A stretch of 63,654 bases of DNA, from the NCBI RefSeq assembly GCF_000331535.1, contig NZ_AMZN01000068.1:1-63654 (forward strand), written 5' to 3'. Made by a program: the position numbers and the translations under genes. The number at the start of each line of letters is the position of its first letter. The first letter of the stretch is position 1. The notes below the pieces were generated by a model. The model made no database searches. It saw only the letters and a program-made list of their open reading frames with translations, and was not told where the DNA came from. The stretch comes from Fulvivirga imtechensis AK7. Its GTDB lineage: Bacteria > Bacteroidota > Bacteroidia > Cytophagales > Cyclobacteriaceae. Below are positions 55,248-63,654 of the stretch, piece after piece.

Positions 55248-56633
55248 ATGGCAGTAAGAGGTGGTTTTTCCAGTAAACTTGGTTTTGTGGCTGCGGCAGC
55301 CGGGTCAGCGGTTGGCCTGGGGAATATTTGGCAGTTTCCCTACGTAGCGGGTCAAAATGGAGGCGCTGCATTTCTGCTGGTGTATGTTGGTTGGATATTT
55401 CTGATAGGCTTACCTATTATGATCGGAGAAATAGCTGTCGGTAGAAATACTGCTGCCAACCCTTACGGTGCGTACAACAAGCTTGGGGGAAAATCATGGG
55501 CTCTTGTAGGTTTATTCGGTATTATTTGTGGTGTAATGATACTTTCCTTCTATAATGTTGTAGCAGGATGGGCTTTCGGTTATTTTGTGCACCTAAGCTT
55601 TGGGGGCCTCCTTAAAGAAACGGATTTTGCCGGATATTTTTATAATTACACTGCCGACTATAGTGACAACCTGATTTATAGTATTGCCTTTATGATCATC
55701 ACTGCCTTTATTGTATATCGCGGTGTACAGAAAGGTATAGAGGGTACTTCTAAGATATTAATGCCTACTCTTTTTGGTATTCTTATTCTGATTATTATTT
55801 ACGGACTTACGCTGCCTAATGCTATGGATGGGGTAAGCTTTTACCTGCTTCCTGACTTTAGTCTCATTAACGGAGCTACAATATATTCTGCACTAGGTCA
55901 GGCATTTTTCTCGCTGAGTCTTGGTATGGGTGCTTTGATTACTTACGGCTCTTATATTAGCAAAAGTGACAACATTGTAAACTCTGCCACTTTAGTGACT
56001 GTGGCGGATACTATGGTGGCCTTCCTGGCTGGCTTGATGATATTCCCTTTGGTGTTTTCACAAGGGCAGTCGCCAAGTGAGGGACCGGGACTTGTATTTA
56101 TCGCGCTGCTCGGTGTTTTCCAAACGATGCCTCCTCTCGTTGCTAAGCTGGTAGGTGGTGGATTTTTTCTCCTACTTTGCTTTGCTGCATTAACCTCTAC
56201 TATTTCTCTTTTGGAGGTGCCGGTAGCTTTTCTGGTAGATGAGAAAAAATGGAGCCGTAAAAAGGCTGTTGCGGTTATGGCTTCGCTGATCTTTATAATT
56301 GGCCTGCCAAGTATGCTGTCATATGGTGCATCAGACCTGTTTACCAATTTTACCTTCTATGAGGGTAAGACAAAGAATTTCATGGATATTGTTCAGGATG
56401 TATTTTTCGTAGTCAGTCTACCCTTGGGAGGATTCTTGCTGAGTGTGTTCATTGCCAGACACTGGAAAACGAAAAACATGTCTGACGAGATAGCACAAGG
56501 CTATTCATCTTACAGAGGGTCACTTTTAGAAAAGTACTTTAATACTATGATTACTGTCATTTGTCCAATAGTATTGGGTATAATGTTTGTGCTTACACTA
56601 CTGCAGAAATTTTTTGGGGTTATCATTATCTAA
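55248..56633 (+). CDS. Sodium-dependent transporter, NSS family
   Basis: 461 residues with 11-12 hydrophobic helices in a LeuT fold. The N-terminal AAAGSAVGLGNIWQFPYVAGQNGGAAF is the sodium/substrate site of the family. It imports amino acids or related compounds with sodium. It stands alone, upstream of the NRPS relic. Confidence 0.92.
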   Translation: MAVRGGFSSKLGFVAAAAGSAVGLGNIWQFPYVAGQNGGAAFLLVYVGWIFLIGLPIMIGEIAVGRNTAANPYGAYNKLGGKSWALVGLFGIICGVMILSFYNVVAGWAFGYFVHLSFGGLLKETDFAGYFYNYTADYSDNLIYSIAFMIITAFIVYRGVQKGIEGTSKILMPTLFGILILIIIYGLTLPNAMDGVSFYLLPDFSLINGATIYSALGQAFFSLSLGMGALITYGSYISKSDNIVNSATLVTVADTMVAFLAGLMIFPLVFSQGQSPSEGPGLVFIALLGVFQTMPPLVAKLVGGGFFLLLCFAALTSTISLLEVPVAFLVDEKKWSRKKAVAVMASLIFIIGLPSMLSYGASDLFTNFTFYEGKTKNFMDIVQDVFFVVSLPLGGFLLSVFIARHWKTKNMSDEIAQGYSSYRGSLLEKYFNTMITVICPIVLGIMFVLTLLQKFFGVIII

Positions 56634-56729
56634 TATCGGCTAAGGTTTTCAATTTTTTTTCTTAATTTTTCACTATTAAATACTTCATTATGAAAGTGTA
56701 ACAGAAGGACTTTGCCCTAACCTAACCTA

Positions 56730-57202
56730 ATGCTAAAACCAACCTCCACTCTCCAAAAATATATTTGGATAGATCAGAAATTTGTTCCTGCTTCAGCAAA
56801 ATACAATATTGGCGGCTTTGTTGAAATAAAAGGAGATGTCGACATCACGCTTTTCAGAGAGGCTGTTGTGCGCACCCTGATGGGCTCAACATACTACCTC
56901 CCGGAGCAACAGGAGAAATTTGCATTGCAGGTATGGGGCTTGCAAGTCAATACCTGAATAGAAAAGAGCTTACAGACAAAGCTTTCGTTTATTATGACAG
57001 CCAGAGGCTCTACCGCTCTGGTGACTTGGGCAGGTGGAATATTGATGGGGACTTGATCTTTCTTGGGCGCAAGGACGACCAACTGAGCTTTAGAGGCTAC
57101 CGGCTGGAAAAAGAAGAAATTGAAAATGCTATTTTAAAATTGCCTGCTCTTGTTCAGGAGTGTATTGTAGATGTTAGGGAGGTGAACCACCAACCCGCCC
57201 CC
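56730..57202 (+). pseudogene. Remnant of a nonribosomal peptide synthetase
   Basis: It begins like a condensation domain (STLQKYIWIDQKFVPASAKYN, then GGFVEIKGDVDITLFREAVVRTL). Near 56885 the coding sense jumps to another frame that reads LPPGATGEICIAGMGLASQYLNR, the A6 region of an adenylation domain. It continues through A7 (LYRSGDLGRW) and A8 (LGRKDDQLSFRGYRLEKEEIE). The catalytic core of the condensation domain and the first two-thirds of the adenylation domain are gone. One out-of-frame deletion, possibly of several modules, explains this. The stub before the junction is a 75-codon dead frame. Confidence 0.75.
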
Positions 57203-58081
57203 GAAGTACTTTCTTTCATAGCACAAAATTACTGCGGAGTGAAGCGGGTAGCCCTGGCAGTGGATTCTGTTCAGGAGGCATTTGACAAAAGCATACAAAA
57301 TGGAGCCATTCCGGTACAACTACCTGTAACTACAGAGGATGAACTGGGGCAGGTGGAGGAAGCCTCTATTAAACTTTACGAGCACAATGAGATCACTTTT
57401 ATCAACAGGCACTCCTATCGGGGACATTTCAAGCCCGGTTATAAACCACTTAAAGATGCGAGTACTACACACTCCGCAGGGCTTTTGTCAATAGACCATA
57501 TCGCCAGTGAGGTGAGAGTGAATGAAACTGACTATTGGACCAACTACCTGAGTCAAACCATTGGCACACAACTGGTGCAAAGCATAGAGCGTGATGAGCA
57601 AAATAAGACGGGAATGATCCTTAAGATCAGCCAGTCAGCAGATAAAAACATGACATTTGTTATGGCTGAACCTGAAGTTGTCGAGAAAAAATCGAAGGTC
57701 CAGGAAAATATTAATAAATATGGGCCAGGCATTCATCATTTAGCTTTTGAAACCAGCGACATGATCGCCACGGTGGAGACGTTAATAAAGGGAGATGTAG
57801 AATTTATCTCTTTTCCACCAAGTTACTACGACATCCTGCGTGAGCGCGAAGAGTTTAGAGGCTATGATATTGATAAACTGCAGCAATATGGAATTCTTAT
57901 AGATAAGGAAGGAGATAGCTATTTGCTTCAGAAATTTATCAAGCCTATCAGCGACAGACCTTTCTTTATTTATGAAATAGTGCAACGGGTAAATGGTTAC
58001 TCCGGCTTTGCCTTAAAAAACATCAATATCCTGAAGAAAGCAGAGGAAAAGGAGATAATGAAAGTAGCTAACGAAGCATAG
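56933..58081 (+). CDS. Adenylation-domain stub fused to HPPD-like dioxygenase
   Basis: 382 residues in an open frame. Residues 1 to about 90 are the end of an NRPS adenylation domain (A7 at 27-35, A8 at 44-64). Residues about 92-372 are a 4-hydroxyphenylpyruvate dioxygenase/hydroxymandelate synthase-like VOC protein. Its three iron ligands can be placed at H189 (SIDHIASEV), H269 (GIHHLAFET) and E348 (FIYEIVQR). The first ~80 residues of a normal HPPD are missing. So a second, in-frame deletion seems to have joined the two genes. Hydroxymandelate synthase makes the precursor of hydroxyphenylglycine in peptide antibiotics, which would fit an NRPS locus. Activity of the fusion is doubtful, and the initiation codon is uncertain. 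Confidence 0.7.
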   Translation: MGLASQYLNRKELTDKAFVYYDSQRLYRSGDLGRWNIDGDLIFLGRKDDQLSFRGYRLEKEEIENAILKLPALVQECIVDVREVNHQPAPEVLSFIAQNYCGVKRVALAVDSVQEAFDKSIQNGAIPVQLPVTTEDELGQVEEASIKLYEHNEITFINRHSYRGHFKPGYKPLKDASTTHSAGLLSIDHIASEVRVNETDYWTNYLSQTIGTQLVQSIERDEQNKTGMILKISQSADKNMTFVMAEPEVVEKKSKVQENINKYGPGIHHLAFETSDMIATVETLIKGDVEFISFPPSYYDILREREEFRGYDIDKLQQYGILIDKEGDSYLLQKFIKPISDRPFFIYEIVQRVNGYSGFALKNINILKKAEEKEIMKVANEA

Positions 58082-58143
58082 AGCCCCAACCAATAGAAGC
58101 AAAAGCGATAGTATACAGACAAGTTTAAAACAGCAATTTTTAT

Positions 58144-59754
58144 ATGAAAGATAATAACTGGTACCTGAAACCTAATGTGGTCATGGAACCACTTGTAGAA
58201 AACTGGTATGCCTGGACACACATCATTTCTCCGGCAACAGCAGCGATGAATGTGGTGGGCAGGCATTTGAAGATCATGACGTCTTATATACAGGCCCCCC
58301 ACATACATGAAGCAGCGGTTAGAAGCCCCAAAATGCTTGGAGGCCCTTTTATGGACTACTCCCGGAACCGTGTGGAGGATGTGAAAAGGTTAAAGGAAGA
58401 TACCGTTGCCAACCAGTCAAAGTTAATTGAACTGGCAAAGGCCATTACCGAACTAGATGCTATCTTAAAGCGACATGAGCATGGCTATTCATTAGAGGCG
58501 TTATATAAAAAGGTGCCTGATATACTCAAAGGATACGTGGAGCTTACCTACGATTTGAATAACCGGCCTTCTTTCAGGCTATATGAGTCGCTATTGTATA
58601 AAAGTGAATTTTATGATCCCTCTTCACAGGGCCTTGCCCTTTGGGTCACTAATAATGATGAGCGCCCTTTCTGTCTTAGCACGCCCCGTTTGGAAGAGCC
58701 TCATGTTCTTAATCTCCGTATTCCTTTTAGCCATCCCGGAATAGATAAGCTAAGCAGAATGAAAAGATATCCCGGGTCTGTTGAAGAGATAGCGCATCTC
58801 CTTGGTGTCAAAGAAGAAGACAGAGCACTATTTGATACGTTCTTTACCAGGCAGGAACACCCTTCATACAGAAAGTACGAAGGAGATAAAGTGAGAATGA
58901 GATATTTTGGCCATGCCTGTATATTGTTAGAAAGTGAAGACATAAGCATACTTGTGGACCCCCTGATCAGCTACTATGGCTACGAATCCAGCGTAGAACA
59001 TTTTTCTGATATCGATATACCCGATGAGATTGACTACGTGTTGATAACGCATAACCATCAGGACCACATTTTATTCGAGACGCTGCTACCCCTACGACAT
59101 AAGATCAAAAATATTATTGTGCCGCGAACTACCAGTGGCGATCTCCAGGACCCGAACCTGAAGCTGATGTTTAATAATATAGGCTTTAACAATGTCATTG
59201 AAATAGATGAAATGGAGGAGGTAAAATTTGGAAACTGTACCATCACTGGCCTGCCTTTTACAGGAGAGCATAGTGATCTGAATATCAAGGCTAAAGCATG
59301 CTATCACGTAGCTTACAACGATTTTACCTTTCTCTTTATGGCTGATTCCAGAGTTGTGGAGGCGGAATTATACAGGCATGTCCATCAGTTTGTTGGTGAC
59401 GTAGATGTTATTTTCCTGGGAATGGAATGTGATGGCGCTCCGCTTTCGTGGCTTTACGGTCCATTGCTGCTGGAAGAGCTGGGGCGTGATCATGACCAGT
59501 CGAGGAGGCTGTCTGGTTCTGATCGTGAGAAAGGGATGCATCTGGTAGATATTTTCCATCCCAGGGAGGTTTATGTATATGCCATGGGGCAGGAACCATG
59601 GGTGGAATTTATCAGTAGCATTAAATATACGGCAGAGTCCAATCCGATTGTTCAATCCAATGCTCTCGTGGAGGAATGCAGAGGGAGGGGAATAGTGGCA
59701 GAAAGGCTGTTTGGAGAAAAGGAGCTTTTTTATGATATGGTCAATGTAGAATGA
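58144..59754 (+). CDS. CmlA-like diiron beta-hydroxylase for NRPS-bound amino acids
   Basis: 536 residues. An N-terminal helical domain of about 245 residues precedes a metallo-beta-lactamase fold: MRYFGHACILLESEDISILVDP, THNHQDHI (H303, H305, D307, H308), TGEHSDL (E375) and FMADSRV (D401). CmlA, the chloramphenicol-pathway enzyme, has the same layout, with a diiron site in which a Glu replaces the usual His. The conserved FLGMECDGAPLSWLYGP and VYVYAMGQEPWV blocks support this. CmlA hydroxylates the beta-carbon of an amino acid bound to an NRPS. The gene appears intact although the synthetase before it is broken. Confidence 0.8.
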   Translation: MKDNNWYLKPNVVMEPLVENWYAWTHIISPATAAMNVVGRHLKIMTSYIQAPHIHEAAVRSPKMLGGPFMDYSRNRVEDVKRLKEDTVANQSKLIELAKAITELDAILKRHEHGYSLEALYKKVPDILKGYVELTYDLNNRPSFRLYESLLYKSEFYDPSSQGLALWVTNNDERPFCLSTPRLEEPHVLNLRIPFSHPGIDKLSRMKRYPGSVEEIAHLLGVKEEDRALFDTFFTRQEHPSYRKYEGDKVRMRYFGHACILLESEDISILVDPLISYYGYESSVEHFSDIDIPDEIDYVLITHNHQDHILFETLLPLRHKIKNIIVPRTTSGDLQDPNLKLMFNNIGFNNVIEIDEMEEVKFGNCTITGLPFTGEHSDLNIKAKACYHVAYNDFTFLFMADSRVVEAELYRHVHQFVGDVDVIFLGMECDGAPLSWLYGPLLLEELGRDHDQSRRLSGSDREKGMHLVDIFHPREVYVYAMGQEPWVEFISSIKYTAESNPIVQSNALVEECRGRGIVAERLFGEKELFYDMVNVE

Positions 59755-59960
59755 GTCCGGCTCCGGCAGTTGCCATAGGTATGTCTGATGGCTAACCACT
59801 CATGTAATTTGTGGGAGCTATGATACTTCATTTTTCTATTTTGGAATAAAATATATATTCGTTAATAGCGGTACAGGGGCGTCCGTTACCCGGTATGTAA
59901 ATACTCACAACTTGCCACAATCGGTGAACAAGACTCGCCTTGTTGAAAAGCAAATTGATT

Positions 59961-62900
59961 ATGCAAATGAAAAAATTAATGAGTGGTATTGTCTGCTTTT
60001 TGCTGTTTGGATCTCTTTATGCCCAGCAAGACAGCGTAGCGGTTGCAGACACCGTAAAGAAAGAGGATATTAAGAAAAAGGAGCTTCCGCTGGAGGCCGC
60101 AAGAAAAATTCCAATCAAAACCAATGAGGGATCCTGGATCTCGCTGGATGTCAGTCCTGATGGGAAGACAATAGCATTTGATATGCTGGGGGATATTTAC
60201 CTCCTTCCGATCGCGGGGGGAAAGGCAGAGCGGCTGACCGAGGGTATGGCCTTTGACTCCCACCCTAAGTTTAGCCCGGATGGCAAAACCATACTTTTTG
60301 TATCAGACAGGAGCGGGGGCGATAATCTCTGGACAATAGACCTGGAATCAAAGGAAACGAAACTAATTACCAAGGGAAATAACACTACTTTCCAATCAGG
60401 GGATTGGGCTCCAGATGGCAAATATGTAGTGGCATCGCAAGGAAAGCGCAACCTGAAATTACATATTTACCATGTTGACGGAGGTTCCGGAGCCCAGATC
60501 ATCGACAAACCTGACAACCTGAAAACAGTAGAGCCTGTTTTTAGCCCTGATGGCAGGTATATCTGGTATTCCAAAAGAGAAAACGCCTGGAGCTATAACG
60601 CCAGCTTACCCCAGTATCAACTGGCGATCTATGATCGTAAGACCGGTGAGAGTGCAACAGTCACTTCCAGGTATGGTTCTGCTTTTGCTCCTACTTTGTC
60701 GCCCGATGGTCGTTGGCTGGTATATGGCAGCAGACACAATACGGAAACCGGATTGATAGCACGAAATCTAAGAACAGGGGATGAAAAATGGCTGGCTTAT
60801 CCTGTGCAAAGAGATGAGCAGGAGTCAATTGCCCCCTTGGGAGTGCTGCCTGCTATGTCGTTTACTCCCGATAGTAAAAATCTTGTAGCATCATACGGAG
60901 GAAAAATTTATAGTATACCTGTAGCAGGAGGAGAGGCGGTCAATATTCCTTTTGAGGTAGATATCCAATTGGAGGTAGGGCCTGAATTGAAGTTTAACTA
61001 TCCTGTTTCTGATGACAAAATGATGACGGTTACTCAGATCCGGGATGTAAAGCCTTCGCCAGATGGTAATAAAATCGCCTTTACTGCTTTAAACAAGCTG
61101 TATGTCATGGACCTTCCCGATGGAGAGCCCAGGAGGCTGACCACTTCACAGGATACCGAAGCCATGCCTACCTGGAGTCCGGATGGCAACTATCTGGCCT
61201 ATGTAACCTGGAATGACCGTGATGGAGGACATATCTTTAAAATAAATACCAAAGGGAAGGTAAAACCCATACGACTGACTGAAAACCCGGCCGTGTATAC
61301 CGAACCGGCATGGTCGTTTACCGGAGATCGAATTGTTTTTCTAAGGGGAACCAGGCAAAGCTATATGAATGGCACGGGTCCTGTATCTTTTAAAGCGCAG
61401 GATGATCTGTATTGGATTTCTGCCAATGGTGGAGCTACGCATTTCATTGATAAGGCCAAAGGCAGAGGGGCGCCACATTTTGTCAAATCAGAGGACAGAA
61501 TTTACCTGTACAGTGGCAGCAAAGGCCTGGTGTCCATCCGATGGGATGGTACAGATGAGAAAGAGCTGGTAAAGGTAACAGGAATTACGACTTATGGTTT
61601 TGAATACGATGAATTAGGACACCACATACTAGCGGAGAATGCTTCGGAACCGGCACAAAAGCCTTCTGATGCCTCCCTTGTGCTTATGGCACCGGAGGGT
61701 GATCAGGCGCTGGCACTGATACATAATGAAATTTACACCATCACTGTTCCGCAGATCGGGGCTGAAGTAGTGAAAATTGCCGTTGCCAAGCCGGAAAATG
61801 CTGCCTTCCCCGCCAGAAAGCTAACGAAGATAGGTGGAGAGTTTGCCAGTTGGAGTGCCGATGCCAAGACAGTAAGCTGGGCTATAGGAAATGGTTATTT
61901 TAGCCATAACCTCGAGGAAGCCAAAGCCCGGGAAGCAGAACTGGCGAAAAGGAAAAAGGAAGAGGAGGAAAAGAAAAATGAGGAAGGTAAGGATAGCGAG
62001 AATGAGGAACCGGATAGCAAAGAAGACAAAAAGGAAGAGGGTTATGAGCCAAGGGAGGTAGCCGTTAAAGTACAGGTCGAAAGGGATGTGCCTCAGGGAA
62101 GCCTACTCCTTCAAAATGCGCGCATCATTACCATGAAGGGGGATGAAATTATAGATGCCGGGGACATTCTTATTGACAACAACCGGATCACAAAGGTGGC
62201 GGCAGCCGGAACAATAAATGTTGATGGGAAAATGAAGAAGATGGATATGGCTGGCAAGACGATTATACCCGGCCTGGTGGATACCCATGCGCACATGTGG
62301 CCGGCCTGGGGAATCCACAAAAACCAGGTTTGGATCTATGCGGCTAACCTGGCCTATGGCGTGACCACAACACGAGATCCACAAACAGGGACTACTGATG
62401 TGCTTACCTATGCCGACATGGTGGACGCGGGCGAGATGTATGGACCAAGAGTTTACTCTACCGGTCCCGGTGTGGGATTCTGGGCCTACAACATCAACGA
62501 CCTGGATCAGGCGCGTGATATACTGAAGCAATATTCCAAATACTACAACACCAAGACCATAAAGATGTATGTGGTGGGTAACCGACAGCAGAGGCAGTGG
62601 GTAATTATGGCTGCCAAAGAGCAGGAATTGATGCCCACCACAGAAGGAGCCCTTAATTTCAAGTTGGACATGACGCAAATTATTGATGGATATCCGGGCC
62701 ATGAGCATAGCTTCCCCATCTATCCATTATATAAAGACGTCATAGACTTTGTAAGTAAGTCACGAACGGCCTATACTCCTACTTTGCTGGTGTCTTATGG
62801 AGGTCCATGGGCTGAAAATTATTATTATGCCACAGAAAACGTACAGAGAGATGAAAAGCTGAACTTTTTTACCCCTAAATCGGAGCTTGATCAAAAATCG

Positions 62901-63356
62901 AGAAGAAGAAATGCCGGGTGGTTTATGAAGGAAGAGTATGTGTTCGAGGATCATGCGGTGTTTGTAAAGGACCTGGTGGCTGCCGGAGGCTTGGCAGGGG
63001 TAGGTTCTCATGGCCAGCTTCAGGGCCTCGGCTATCATTGGGAGCTGTGGTCTATGCAATCCGGAGGTTTGTCAGAGCATAATGCCCTAAAGGTGGCTAC
63101 TATTCATGGCGCGACAGCTTTGGGCCTTGAAAATGACCTGGGCTCCATCGAAGCAGGAAAACTGGCTGATCTGATCATTCTCGATAAAAATCCACTTGAA
63201 AACATAAGAAATACCAACACCATTAAAATGGTGATGAAAAACGGACGTCTATATGATGCTAATAATTTAGATGAAGTATATCCTGATCAAAAAAAGGCTC
63301 CTGCCTTTGATTGGCATCAGATGGAACCTAATGGTGTTCCGGGAATACCGAGGTAA
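59961..63356 (+). CDS. TolB-propeller amidohydrolase, secreted
   Basis: About 1131 residues from ATG 59961, with a signal peptide (LMSGIVCFLLFGSLYAQ). Residues 60-620 hold repeated SPDG motifs of TolB/WD40-like blades (LDVSPDGKTIAF, PKFSPDGKTILFVSD, PTWSPDGNYLAYV). A Lys/Glu-rich linker follows (EAELAKRKKEEEEKKNEEG). The C-terminal amidohydrolase shows LLLQNARIITMKGDEII, PGLVDTHAHMWPAWG (HxH metal site) and ATIHGATALGLENDLGSIEAGKLADLIILD. Such fusions are common in Bacteroidota and are thought to hydrolyse cyclic amides or peptides; the substrate is unknown. Confidence 0.88.
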   Translation: MQMKKLMSGIVCFLLFGSLYAQQDSVAVADTVKKEDIKKKELPLEAARKIPIKTNEGSWISLDVSPDGKTIAFDMLGDIYLLPIAGGKAERLTEGMAFDSHPKFSPDGKTILFVSDRSGGDNLWTIDLESKETKLITKGNNTTFQSGDWAPDGKYVVASQGKRNLKLHIYHVDGGSGAQIIDKPDNLKTVEPVFSPDGRYIWYSKRENAWSYNASLPQYQLAIYDRKTGESATVTSRYGSAFAPTLSPDGRWLVYGSRHNTETGLIARNLRTGDEKWLAYPVQRDEQESIAPLGVLPAMSFTPDSKNLVASYGGKIYSIPVAGGEAVNIPFEVDIQLEVGPELKFNYPVSDDKMMTVTQIRDVKPSPDGNKIAFTALNKLYVMDLPDGEPRRLTTSQDTEAMPTWSPDGNYLAYVTWNDRDGGHIFKINTKGKVKPIRLTENPAVYTEPAWSFTGDRIVFLRGTRQSYMNGTGPVSFKAQDDLYWISANGGATHFIDKAKGRGAPHFVKSEDRIYLYSGSKGLVSIRWDGTDEKELVKVTGITTYGFEYDELGHHILAENASEPAQKPSDASLVLMAPEGDQALALIHNEIYTITVPQIGAEVVKIAVAKPENAAFPARKLTKIGGEFASWSADAKTVSWAIGNGYFSHNLEEAKAREAELAKRKKEEEEKKNEEGKDSENEEPDSKEDKKEEGYEPREVAVKVQVERDVPQGSLLLQNARIITMKGDEIIDAGDILIDNNRITKVAAAGTINVDGKMKKMDMAGKTIIPGLVDTHAHMWPAWGIHKNQVWIYAANLAYGVTTTRDPQTGTTDVLTYADMVDAGEMYGPRVYSTGPGVGFWAYNINDLDQARDILKQYSKYYNTKTIKMYVVGNRQQRQWVIMAAKEQELMPTTEGALNFKLDMTQIIDGYPGHEHSFPIYPLYKDVIDFVSKSRTAYTPTLLVSYGGPWAENYYYATENVQRDEKLNFFTPKSELDQKSRRRNAGWFMKEEYVFEDHAVFVKDLVAAGGLAGVGSHGQLQGLGYHWELWSMQSGGLSEHNALKVATIHGATALGLENDLGSIEAGKLADLIILDKNPLENIRNTNTIKMVMKNGRLYDANNLDEVYPDQKKAPAFDWHQMEPNGVPGIPR

Positions 63357-63377
63357 TAGATGTAATGACAGCTTAAG

Positions 63378-63490
63378 TAATGTGAGTTCGATATAAAAAC
63401 ACAGTCATTCTAACGAGAGTAAGGATTTTTCCAAGTTTTAATTGTATCCTTGAAACTTAGTAAGATTCTTTATTCCTACCAATGACAAGT
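63378..63490. repeat. Partial intergenic repeat plus GTCATTCT element
   Basis: TAATGTGAGTTCGATATA (63377-63394) is the inverse of part of the repeats at 30273 and 43893. It is followed by GTCATTCTAACGAGAGTAAG, and AATGAC at 63480 can close an imperfect palindrome. No gene is visible between 63357 and the window end. Confidence 0.45.
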
Positions 63491-63552
63491 TTTAATTACA
63501 TTGCTCAGCGTATAACTTTGTGGCTATTTTGATTTTTTCATAGCTCATGTCT

Positions 63553-63599
63553 TATTTTTTTGTTCCCGAAAGCATTAAAGCATTCGGGATAACAAAAAG
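63553..63599 (-). terminator. Hairpin, possible terminator
   Basis: TTTTTGTTCCCGAA, a 12-nt loop, then TTCGGGATAACAAAAA form a long stem. On the minus strand it could end a transcript coming from outside the window. Confidence 0.4.
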
Positions 63600-63654
63600 A
63601 GTCAAGACTGTGAGTAAATGGCTAAATTTCAATGCCTGCGATGACAAATCACAA

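Noticed and set aside
59751-59795. 14-codon frame overlapping the CmlA-like stop (ATGA)
   Set aside because: Too short and without any motif; at most the stub of a lost downstream gene of the NRPS locus.

Overview
The window looks like chromosomal DNA from a free-living member of the Bacteroidota, most likely order Cytophagales. The signs are: promoters with the TAnnTTTG -7 element and an upstream TTTG, weak or absent Shine-Dalgarno sequences, DUF3857/transglutaminase proteins, AsmA-like proteins, ECF sigma/anti-sigma operons, PadR plus ADOP-type permeases, TolB-propeller amidohydrolases, and many secreted beta-barrel or lipoprotein hypotheticals. The assignment rests on gene families and promoter style only; no rRNA gene is present.

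Layout. 1-2600: an AsmA-like protein. 2700-3170: a strong promoter, a broken tRNA-like sequence full of hairpins, tRNA-Val(TAC), a terminator and a dead GIY-YIG gene. 3334-7171: a three-gene island (adenine methyltransferase, BsuBI/PstI-type DNA-binding domain fused to an ABC-type ATPase, TOPRIM-like protein). 7251-8557: a tiny operon of a 41-codon peptide and an LpxL-like acyltransferase with an extra C-terminal domain. 8758-33000: mostly core and housekeeping genes (collagen-like lipoprotein, amidase, SanA-like, HEAT/cyclophilin lipoprotein, purK-purE, TerB-like, TerC, Fur, MsbA-like ABC exporter, UspA, gpmI, a DUF3857 pair, radA, UPF0316, PLP enzyme, M20 peptidase). 33300-36770: an ECF sigma/anti-sigma/DUF4097-like/outer-membrane operon. 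36888-43552: envelope and lipid genes (sterol desaturase family, VOC protein, App1-like phosphatase divergent from a diacylglycerol-kinase-like gene). 43983-50083: a fatty-acid beta-oxidation operon (MarR, fadN, fadA, fadE). 50332-53363: PadR plus ADOP permease. 53398-56633: Crp/Fnr regulator, hydrolase, NSS transporter. 56730-59754: the relic of a nonribosomal peptide synthetase locus (condensation stub, adenylation stub fused to an HPPD-like dioxygenase, CmlA-like diiron beta-hydroxylase). 59961-63356: a TolB-propeller amidohydrolase.

The main candidates for something new are (i) the methyltransferase/ATPase/TOPRIM operon, which looks like a type II restriction system whose nuclease half was exchanged for an ATPase-TOPRIM effector pair of the kind known from PARIS, Gabija and OLD systems; (ii) the peptide plus acyltransferase pair, which resembles a RiPP or lipopeptide operon with an intercistronic hairpin; and (iii) the scarred NRPS locus that keeps an intact CmlA-type oxygenase. 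Several families of small repeats also run through the window. One has terminal inverted repeats, lies inside a signal-peptide coding sequence, and elsewhere abuts or supplies stop codons.
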